Shown one piece after another: positions 8,376 to 12,788 of a DNA stretch of 12,788 nucleotides; the first letter of the stretch is position 1; every line of letters starts with the position of its first letter. The notes under the pieces are model-generated. The model was not told where the DNA came from. It was given only the letters and a program-made list of their open reading frames with translations, and made no database searches. Position numbers and translations under genes: made by a program. Source of the DNA: F23-D06 sp045600525. Its GTDB lineage: Bacteria; Bacteroidota; Bacteroidia; Bacteroidales; WCHB1-69. The stretch spans positions 1-12,788 of the forward strand of contig JAZRYC010000126.1 of the NCBI GenBank assembly GCA_045600525.1, in the 5' to 3' direction.

Positions 8376-9659
8376 TTAGATGTCGTCGTCATCAAGGATG
8401 GGAAGGATATTCATAGTCTCCTCATCGCCCAACGGTAGGGTTTCAATATCTTTGAGAGAGCGTATGATCGCATTGGTACGCGTTCCCTTCAATGTGTCAA
8501 TAGCTGTCGTGGCCTGCTGCAAATTGCGCTGCGCCTTATCTAGCAACCCGCCGAATTTTTCAAATTGTGCTTTTACCACGCCCAACGTTTTCCAAACCTC
8601 GCTACTACGCTTTTGGATAGCAAGCGTTCTAAAACCCATCTGTAGACTGCTCAGCAAAGCGCCTAACGTTGTTGGACCAGTAACCATCACATGGTGCGTG
8701 CGTTGGAGTTCTTCCATCAAAGCCGTACGACGAATCACCTCCGCATAGATATTTTCAAACGGCAGGAACATAATCGCAAAATCTGTAGTATAAGGCGGAT
8801 CAACATATTTGTCATGAATGTCTTTTGCCATCTTCTTGATAACCGTCTCTAACAGTCGCGACTTTTCCTCCGCAGTCACAGTATCTCCCGACTCCTGAGC
8901 TTCAGCATAATCCTCATACACATCTTTCGGAAACTTAGAATCTATCGGCAGATAGACAAAACCATCACCTTCTTCCTTACCCGGCAGTTTGATGGCGAAC
9001 TCCACACGTTCGTTTCCCGTATGGGCTGTGCGCACGTTGGCATCATACTGTTCCGGTGACATCATCTGTTCCAGCAGATGCTGCAACTGCAGTTCACCGA
9101 ATGTGCCCCTAACCTTCACGTTACTGAGCACCTTCTTCAGTCCACCAACATCCGTGGCCAGGGTTTTCATTTCGCCCAAACCTTTTTGAACACTTTCCAA
9201 TTGTTCGCTCACTAAGCGAAACGACTGCCCAATACGCTCGTTCAAAGTCTTCTGCAGCTTTTCATCCACCGTATTGCGCATCTCCTCCAACTTACGTTCG
9301 GTAGTATCCATCAATTCCTTTTGACGTTGATTCATTTGGGCGAACTGTTCTTTTTGGGCATCCACAAGGCGCTGCGTATTTTTATCAAAAGCATCTTGAA
9401 AGCGCACAACAGAAGTGGAGAACTCATCCCTTTGGGCACGCGCCTGCAAGGCCGTTTCTTGTCGCAAATGTTCGGCCAAATGCTGAATTTCCCCCCGTTG
9501 GTTTCGACCTTCTTCTGCAAGTTTACGGACGAACCTATCGGTCAATTCCTGCTCATTGTCGCGGGATAGTTTTCTTACTATAATAACTGTAGCCATCACA
9601 ATGGCCACAAAATTCACCACACTCAAAACGATAAAAACAAAAATCAACTTATCCATCAT
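8376..9659 (-). CDS. rmuC: DNA recombination protein RmuC
   Basis: RmuC-family protein of 427 residues. In E. coli the family limits recombination at inverted repeats, and its core resembles restriction-type nuclease folds. The sequence shows an N-terminal membrane helix (about 4-28, LIFVFIVLSVVNFVAIVMATVIIV). A long coiled coil follows (about 30-175, rich in E, Q, R and K, with LAEHLRQETALQARAQRDEF). Then comes the conserved RmuC core: KVRGTFGELQLQHLLEQM, FVYLPIDSKFPKDVYEDY, TDFAIMFLPFENIYAEV and TGPTTLGALLSSLQMGFRTL. The predicted nuclease-fold residues D and K of the DSKFP motif are present. The acidic C-terminus ends in ILDDDDI. Two ATG codons are adjacent; the first (9659) is used. It lies 63 bp after the WYL regulator on the same strand with no clear promoter between, so cotranscription is possible. 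Confidence 0.95.
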   Translation of the reverse strand: MMDKLIFVFIVLSVVNFVAIVMATVIIVRKLSRDNEQELTDRFVRKLAEEGRNQRGEIQHLAEHLRQETALQARAQRDEFSTSVVRFQDAFDKNTQRLVDAQKEQFAQMNQRQKELMDTTERKLEEMRNTVDEKLQKTLNERIGQSFRLVSEQLESVQKGLGEMKTLATDVGGLKKVLSNVKVRGTFGELQLQHLLEQMMSPEQYDANVRTAHTGNERVEFAIKLPGKEEGDGFVYLPIDSKFPKDVYEDYAEAQESGDTVTAEEKSRLLETVIKKMAKDIHDKYVDPPYTTDFAIMFLPFENIYAEVIRRTALMEELQRTHHVMVTGPTTLGALLSSLQMGFRTLAIQKRSSEVWKTLGVVKAQFEKFGGLLDKAQRNLQQATTAIDTLKGTRTNAIIRSLKDIETLPLGDEETMNILPILDDDDI

Positions 9660-9694
9660 ATTAATCGGTCAATAAAACAAACTACCAACCCCAA

Positions 9695-9722
9695 TTGTTC
9701 ATTATTCATTGTTCACTGTTCA
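9695..9722. repeat. Four tandem 7-bp repeats abutting a stop codon
   Basis: On the minus strand the bases read TGAACAG, TGAACAA, TGAATAA, TGAACAA: four contiguous 7-mers, each differing from the consensus TGAACAA at no more than one base. They begin directly after the TAA stop of the WYL regulator gene (9725-9723) and end 35 bp before the rmuC start. Degenerate TGAAnAA repeats like these are, from my recollection, common between genes in Bacteroidales. Slippage would alter spacing but not any reading frame. Confidence 0.8.
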
Positions 9723-10619
9723 TTATCCCATCATCTTCACCCTATACTTCACAAACTCTTTGAGTTCGGGGCTTTCGAGGATTTCAATATCGTTGTAGAG
9801 GCCGAGGATGAAGCGTGCAACGCCTTCAAAGCTGCAAACCTCGGTAGCAAGCAGATAGTTGTTGGCCGACAACTCCGTCATATACTGTGCAGACAGCGGA
9901 TACTCCTCGCGAAGGAGGCTGGCGGCACGCTGCGTGAGCCGTAGCTTTATGGGAAAGCGCTGCGTGCTGTGAATACGGAAAATGTCGATGTAGCCGGTGG
10001 CGTGTTCCGCCTCAAACTGCCACTCGGAGTCCATTACTTCCACCGCCTCAATGCGCGAGACCTTGAACATCTTCACGCTGTGCGAAGCTATCTCATAGCA
10101 CCACACTTGGTCGGAGGGACTGGTAATTTCATACGGCTCCACCACGCGGTCCGTGGTGGAGTTGCTGTGCGCGGAACGGTAATTGCGCAGGCAGACCTGC
10201 CGCCGTCCGGCAATGGCCTTATTCAAGTCATCCAACACTTTGTAGTCATGCGAATCCACCGCAACGTCCGCAATGAGTTTGTAGTCATATACCGCATAAA
10301 GTTTCTTCTTTAGGCTTTGCCGAAAAGTGTTGTCCGTGGGAATGGAATCGATGGCCGCCTTCAGGGTGTAGGCCTCCTCTTCGGAAAAGTACAGCAGTTC
10401 ACCCAACTCGCGCGATACGTTATCGTTGGTTTCCAGCTTATAGACATTGTGGTCATTCTTCTTAATGACAAAACCTGCCGAGCGAAACGTGTCAAGATAG
10501 CGGTAAAACGTGCGTTCGGAAATTTCCAAACGTTCACAGATGTTTTCAATGGTGGCGTAATGGTTATTGGCCAACAGCATAAGGAGCTGTAGTTCGCGTT
10601 TGATTTTGGGCTGGTCCAT
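9723..10619 (-). CDS. WYL-domain transcriptional regulator (HTH_11 + WYL)
   Basis: Transcription factor of 298 residues. An N-terminal winged helix-turn-helix (about 5-62; ATIENICERLEISERTFYRY contains the HTH) is followed by a WYL ligand-sensing domain (about 125-205). The WYL-position residues read W173-C174-Y175 in DQVWCYEIASHSVKMFKVSRI, with the conserved arginine near R189. A C-terminal extension of the WCX type (about 220-297, PIKLRLTQRAASLLREEYPL onward) follows. WYL regulators respond to nucleotides or nucleic acids in several characterised cases; nothing here fixes the ligand. A candidate promoter (10642-10649) and a palindrome (10660-10676) lie directly upstream, suggesting autoregulation. 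A second palindrome copy faces the divergent small genes. The gene could be cotranscribed with rmuC downstream, which would pair a regulator with a DNA-maintenance gene. Confidence 0.92.
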   Translation of the reverse strand: MDQPKIKRELQLLMLLANNHYATIENICERLEISERTFYRYLDTFRSAGFVIKKNDHNVYKLETNDNVSRELGELLYFSEEEAYTLKAAIDSIPTDNTFRQSLKKKLYAVYDYKLIADVAVDSHDYKVLDDLNKAIAGRRQVCLRNYRSAHSNSTTDRVVEPYEITSPSDQVWCYEIASHSVKMFKVSRIEAVEVMDSEWQFEAEHATGYIDIFRIHSTQRFPIKLRLTQRAASLLREEYPLSAQYMTELSANNYLLATEVCSFEGVARFILGLYNDIEILESPELKEFVKYRVKMMG

Positions 10620-10641
10620 ACATTAGTATTTATAAACGCGG

Positions 10642-10649
10642 CAAAAATA
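10642..10649 (-). promoter_or_regulatory. Candidate -7 box of the WYL regulator gene
   Basis: On the minus strand the bases are TATTTTTG, a match to TAnnTTTG, with transcription expected near 10635 and a short leader of about 16 nt. The upstream palindrome starts 10 bp away and covers the spacer and -33 region. No TTTG is found at normal spacing, so the promoter may be weak or regulator-dependent. Confidence 0.55.
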
Positions 10650-10659
10650 CGAAGCGTTA

Positions 10660-10676
10660 CTGACAACTTGTGTCAG
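10660..10676. promoter_or_regulatory. Palindrome site 1, candidate WYL-regulator operator
   Basis: The 17 bp are CTGACA-ACTTG-TGTCAG, a perfect 6-bp inverted repeat with a 5-bp centre, flanked by A on the left and CG on the right. It overlaps the -33/spacer region of the regulator's own candidate promoter. It is the exact reverse complement of site 2 at 10737-10753. Confidence 0.75.
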
Positions 10677-10736
10677 CGACACAAAAATTTCACTGTTTTC
10701 GTAGGATTCCACTTTGTTTTTACATTTTTTCAACCA

Positions 10737-10753
10737 CTGACACAAGTTGTCAG
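10737..10753. promoter_or_regulatory. Palindrome site 2, candidate WYL-regulator operator
   Basis: The 17 bp are CTGACA-CAAGT-TGTCAG, the same arms as site 1 with the centre reversed, and again flanked by A and CG. The centres of the two sites are 77 bp apart. A run of Ts ending in G at 10764-10771 follows on the plus strand and may be part of a promoter toward the small genes, though it does not match the consensus well. Confidence 0.75.
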
Positions 10754-10847
10754 CGGGCTATTGTTTTTTTGCACTTCGAAATGAAACGGCAAAATAAAAG
10801 ATGCACACCTCTTTCAACTTTGAAAAAACACTCAAACAACCATTTAT

Positions 10848-10928
10848 ATGTTTAAAATAATGATGATAATCTACGCTCTGGACCTACTCTTCGGATGGGC
10901 ATTCAAAGGCAAGGACAACGACTACTGA
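10848..10928 (+). CDS. Candidate small membrane peptide 1 (26 aa)
   Basis: Unrecognised small gene. ATG 10848 opens a 26-residue frame, MFKIMMIIYALDLLFGWAF followed by KGKDNDY and TGA. One hydrophobic helix (about 4-19) is interrupted by D12 and flanked by K3 and a charged C-terminal tail, suggesting a single-pass inner-membrane peptide with a mostly hydrophilic C-terminus. It is the first gene on the plus strand after the two palindromes divergent from the WYL regulator. Its stop codon lies within the left arm of the hairpin at 10925-10951. Support for translation is limited to position, composition and the similar neighbour. It could also be noncoding leader RNA or a type I toxin-like peptide. 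No homologue is recognised. Confidence 0.45.
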   Translation: MFKIMMIIYALDLLFGWAFKGKDNDY

Positions 10929-10951
10929 ACAATTCTGTCAATATTGTTCAG
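10925..10951. repeat. Inverted repeat between the two small genes
   Basis: Nine-bp perfect arms, CTGAACAAT and ATTGTTCAG, flank a 9-nt loop. It can fold as an RNA hairpin or act as a DNA site. No T-run follows on either strand, so it does not look like an intrinsic terminator. Its ends (ACTGAACA ... TGTTCAGCG) resemble the ends of sites 1 and 2 (ACTGACA ... TGTCAGCG) with one extra base per arm. Confidence 0.7.
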
Positions 10952-10987
10952 CGAAAAATTATTCACAAACCCATAAAATCACAGACT

Positions 10988-11059
10988 ATGGACTTTTTAA
11001 TTCTATGTTTTCTAACCGCCGTAACGGCTGAGACCATTTACCACAGACAACGGGGCTAA
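10988..11059 (+). CDS. Candidate small membrane peptide 2 (23 aa)
   Basis: Unrecognised small gene. ATG 10988 opens a 23-residue frame, MDFLILCFLTAVTAET followed by IYHRQRG and TAA. Residues 3-14 are hydrophobic and the C-terminus is basic (H, R, R), giving a short single-pass or signal-like peptide. It lies 59 bp after the first small gene, separated by a hairpin, and 13 bp before a strong terminator, so the two would form a compact transcript. The short hydrophobic span could be too small to cross a membrane fully. The function is not known, and the frame could be chance, given its length. The terminator placed directly after its stop is the best support. Confidence 0.4.
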   Translation: MDFLILCFLTAVTAETIYHRQRG

Positions 11060-11072
11060 GCTGAAAAGAAAA

Positions 11073-11096
11073 AAGCACTTGCCGTTGCAAGTGCTT
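11073..11096. terminator. Bidirectional intrinsic terminator
   Basis: A perfect 10-bp stem, AAGCACTTGC and GCAAGTGCTT, closes a CGTT loop. On the minus strand it is followed by a T-rich run (TTTTTTCTTTTC in register with the stem end), so it ends the tRNA transcript 9 nt past the Val CCA. On the plus strand the tail (CACTTTCTT) is weaker but could end the small-gene transcript. Confidence 0.85.
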
Positions 11097-11104
11097 CACT
11101 TTCT

Positions 11105-11182
11105 TGGTGATCTGTACAAGATTTGAACTTGTGACCTCTTGCCTGTCAAGCAAGCGCTCTAAACCAACTGAGCTAACAGATC
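11105..11182 (-). tRNA. tRNA-Val (anticodon GAC)
   Basis: The minus strand folds into a full cloverleaf: 7-bp acceptor GATCTGT/ACAGATC, D stem GCTC/GAGC, anticodon stem CTTGC/GCAAG with loop TTGACAG (anticodon GAC), variable AGGTC, and T arm ACAAG-TTCAAAT-CTTGT. Discriminator A is followed by an encoded CCA (11107-11105). It decodes GUC and GUU. It is transcribed after tRNA-Ser, 16 nt downstream. Confidence 0.95.
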
Positions 11183-11198
11183 AAATCATCTTTGTCAG

Positions 11199-11286
11199 CG
11201 GAGAGACTGGGATTCGAACCCAGGAGGCGCTTTTGGCGCCTACACGCTCTCCAGGCGTGCGCCTTCGACCACTCGGCCATCTCTCC
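11199..11286 (-). tRNA. tRNA-Ser (anticodon GGA)
   Basis: The minus strand gives acceptor GGAGAGA/TCTCTCC, D arm GCCGAGTGGTCGAAGGC, anticodon stem CACGC/GCGTG with loop CTGGAGA (anticodon GGA), a long class II variable arm (TAGGCGCCAAAAGCGCCTC) and T arm CTGGG-TTCGAAT-CCCAG. Discriminator G. Unlike the neighbouring tRNA-Val, no CCA is encoded (CTG follows), so CCA must be added by the nucleotidyltransferase. It decodes UCC and UCU. Confidence 0.96.
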
Positions 11287-11302
11287 TCCTTGTTAGAGGG
11301 CG

Positions 11303-11333
11303 CAAAAATACATTTTTTTTAACATCTTCCAAA
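11303..11333 (-). promoter_or_regulatory. Promoter of the tRNA-Ser/tRNA-Val transcript
   Basis: On the minus strand TTTG (11333-11330), a 19-bp spacer and TATTTTTG (11310-11303) match the Bacteroidetes -33/-7 consensus in full. The start of transcription is expected about 10 bases before the tRNA-Ser 5' end (11286). Confidence 0.85.
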
Positions 11334-11593
11334 TAAAAAAACAATTCTCTAATTTTTATTATAACTTGTTGATAATTAGCTTTTAAATACAACACATTGA
11401 TTCTTTCTCAAATAAAACAACACCAAAGCCTATTGTGTTTTTAGGATAATCGTATGTTTTTATTGTGATTTTTTTGTTTCTGCTGCCTTCCAGCCAGTAC
11501 GAGGAAGGAATGGACAGGACGGACAAATGGATGCTGTCTCGGCAATAATCCGACAAAAATGGTCATTCTGATAAAAGCCGATGACAAAAATAG

Positions 11594-11601
11594 TACTTTT
11601 G
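11594..11601 (+). promoter_or_regulatory. Candidate -7 box of the YitT-family gene
   Basis: The bases TACTTTTG match TAnnTTTG; the -33 region has no clear TTTG. A transcript starting near 11608 would have a leader of about 50 nt before ATG 11657. Confidence 0.6.
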
Positions 11602-11656
11602 CCGCCTCTTTATAAAACGCAATATCTTATCGTAAAACTTTAACAACTAAATTATT

Positions 11657-12601
11657 ATGGAAAATATATGGAGTATTCTGAAGACTAAAAAGTTCTGGAT
11701 CGAGCTAATCATTATGACGGTAGGTATGTTGATTACGGCCTGCGCAGTCTATTATTTCTTGGTTCCCAGCAAATTGATTATCGGTACGATTTCCGGTTTG
11801 TCCATCGTTATCAGCGGCGTATCTGAGCAGCTGTTCGGCTTTGCCCTGCCGGTTTCTACAGTTATTTTGGTGGTGAATGCCATTCTATTAGTACTCGCAT
11901 ACTTTCTCATTGGCAAGGAGTTCGGCACGAAAACCGTCTATACCGCTCTTATTTTGGGACCGCTGATGAGAATTTTGGAAAATCATTTCCCCTACGAGAA
12001 TTATATTCAACAAGGCGCCGCAACCCCTTCCATTATGGGAGACGTCTGGTTCGACCTTTGCTGCTTTGTGCTTCTGCTTAGCGCTGCTCAAGCTGTCCTT
12101 TTCTCTATCAATGCTTCCACAGGAGGCCTGGATATCCTGGCCAAAATCGTCAATAAGTACTTGCATTTTGATATCGGTAAATCGGTCACTGTTGCGGGTG
12201 CCTGCATCTGCTGCACTGCCTTCGCCATCAACCCGTTCCACATGGTGGTCATCGGCCTTATCGGCACTTGGATCAACGGCCTCGTGGTCGATTATTTCAC
12301 GGCCAGTCTGAACAACCGCAAACGCGTCTGCATTGTTTCCAAAGATTATGACAGAATCCGCCGCTTCATCATCGATGATTTGGTGAGAGGTTGCACCCTC
12401 TACGAAGTCATCGGTGGTTACAGCAATGAGAAATCCATTGAATTGGAGGCCCTTTTGACGAAGGATGAATTTTCCAAGTTGATGGAACATATCAACAAAA
12501 ACGAAATCAAGGCATTTATCACAGCCGGCAACGTGAGCGAAGTCTATGGCCTTTGGTTCAAGGATAAGAAACGAGTCAAACAGAGCGTTGACAAACGATA
12601 A
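11657..12601 (+). CDS. YitT family membrane protein with C-terminal DUF2179 domain
   Basis: Integral membrane protein of 314 residues, typical length for the family. The N-terminal YitT domain has about five helices (roughly 16-36, 42-60, 66-86, 132-152 and 175-212). Its motif INASTGGLDILAKIVNKY (151-168) matches the family TGG-D-I signature. A cytoplasmic DUF2179 domain follows (about 222-305; VCIVSKDYDRIRRFIIDDL, then GCTLYEVIGGYS and IKAFITAGNVSEVYG). In other proteins this small domain resembles ligand-binding folds, but the transported substrate of YitT proteins is not settled. It is a single-gene transcript with its own candidate promoter and a strong terminator directly after the TAA stop. 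It is unlikely to be functionally linked to the adjacent tRNAs. Confidence 0.93.
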   Translation: MENIWSILKTKKFWIELIIMTVGMLITACAVYYFLVPSKLIIGTISGLSIVISGVSEQLFGFALPVSTVILVVNAILLVLAYFLIGKEFGTKTVYTALILGPLMRILENHFPYENYIQQGAATPSIMGDVWFDLCCFVLLLSAAQAVLFSINASTGGLDILAKIVNKYLHFDIGKSVTVAGACICCTAFAINPFHMVVIGLIGTWINGLVVDYFTASLNNRKRVCIVSKDYDRIRRFIIDDLVRGCTLYEVIGGYSNEKSIELEALLTKDEFSKLMEHINKNEIKAFITAGNVSEVYGLWFKDKKRVKQSVDKR

Positions 12602-12603
12602 CA

Positions 12604-12638
12604 AGAGAGGCGATGCAAATGCACCGCCTCTCTCTTTT
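12604..12638. terminator. Terminator of the YitT gene, shared with convergent gene
   Basis: The stem AGAGAGGCG/CGCCTCTCT (12604-12612 and 12625-12633) has a small inner TGCA/TGCA stem and is followed on the plus strand by CTCTTTT. The stop codon of the minus-strand gene (12639-12637) overlaps the T-tail. The minus-strand tail (TTGTTATC) is weak, so any bidirectional use is less certain. Confidence 0.85.
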
Positions 12639-12788
12639 ATAGCGTGTCGAATTCCGATATCGTGTCCAAATAAAGCCCGATTTTGTTCAGCACGATGCAG
12701 GCGCGGGATTTGTCAATCACAATGCGCACTTTCTTCGTCGTGACTTTCTCGGTGAGCACGATCCTCTTGTACCCGATGGTGGTCTCTT
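12637..12788 (-). CDS. C-terminal end of a probable GH29 alpha-L-fucosidase
   Basis: Only the last 49 residues and the stop are in the window; the gene enters from the right edge. The sequence ETTIGYKRIVLTEKV followed by TTKKVRIVIDKSRACIVLNKIGLYLD matches the C-terminal beta-sandwich seen at the end of many Bacteroidetes GH29 fucosidases (GTTIGYKRI, then KVR-x-I, then an SRAC-x-IG-x-Y/F pattern). Such enzymes release L-fucose from host or plant glycans and are usually exported. The catalytic domain is not visible, so the assignment rests on the C-terminal module alone. Another glycosidase with the same module, or a galactose-binding-like accessory domain, is possible. It converges on the YitT gene. 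Confidence 0.65.
   Translation of the reverse strand, partial: ETTIGYKRIVLTEKVTTKKVRIVIDKSRACIVLNKIGLYLDTISEFDTL

Larger units (their letters stand above)
11287..11656. other. Gene-free 370-bp stretch between tRNAs and YitT gene
   Basis: Very AT-rich in its left half. It contains the tRNA promoter (11303-11333) and the candidate YitT promoter (11594-11601). A weak inverted repeat CCTTCC/GGAAGG (11486-11491 and 11503-11508) sits in a locally GC-richer patch at 11480-11540. No convincing reading frame, riboswitch or RNA gene is seen. Confidence 0.6.

Noticed and set aside
11486..11508. CCTTCC/GGAAGG hairpin upstream of the YitT gene, possible riboswitch or small RNA
   Set aside because: A six-bp stem with an 11-nt loop, upstream of the predicted promoter, and no T-run. 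Too weak to call.
11888..12604. 238-codon minus-strand frame opposite the YitT gene
   Set aside because: It mirrors a clear YitT/DUF2179 coding sequence. The composition (many H, D and A) is typical of an antisense shadow.
1..12788. CRISPR arrays, insertion sequences, integrases, rRNA genes or prophage genes
   Set aside because: No spaced direct repeats, transposase or integrase motifs, terminal inverted repeats or rRNA-like stretches were seen.

Overview
The window looks like chromosomal DNA of a Bacteroidales bacterium, plausibly of the Prevotella/Bacteroides type. The evidence is several promoters of the Bacteroidetes form (TAnnTTTG at -7, in one case with TTTG at -33), AT-rich intergenic stretches without Shine-Dalgarno sequences, and gene families typical of the group. 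The species is not determined.

Left part (1-5564): a minus-strand tripartite drug-efflux operon. Its order is outer-membrane channel (5382-4018), lipoprotein membrane-fusion protein (3985-2972) and HAE1-type RND pump (2927 to beyond base 1, C-terminus missing). Divergent from it is a Nudix-plus-winged-helix regulator of the NrtR/AraR type (5565-6257). The shared intergenic region carries two overlapping palindromes between the two candidate -7 boxes, so this regulator is a candidate controller of the pump.

Middle (6269-9722): a MATE-family exporter (minus), a PaaI-like hotdog thioesterase (plus) and rmuC (minus). Four exact-phase 7-bp repeats abut the stop codon of the next gene.

Right-centre (9723-11096): a WYL-domain transcription factor (minus), divergent from two tiny candidate membrane-peptide genes (26 and 23 codons). 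The 228-bp gap between the regulator and the first small gene holds two 17-bp palindromes that are exact reverse complements of each other. A third, related palindrome overlaps the stop codon of the first small gene. This is the best candidate here for an undescribed module. A strong bidirectional hairpin separates it from the tRNAs.

Right end (11105-12788): tRNA-Val(GAC) and tRNA-Ser(GGA) on the minus strand behind a near-ideal Bacteroidetes promoter, then a YitT/DUF2179 membrane protein (plus). A terminator follows, convergent with the C-terminal end of a likely GH29 alpha-L-fucosidase (minus).

Most genes are ordinary core or accessory genes. The interest lies mainly in the two divergent regulator regions (5383-5564 and 10620-11060).
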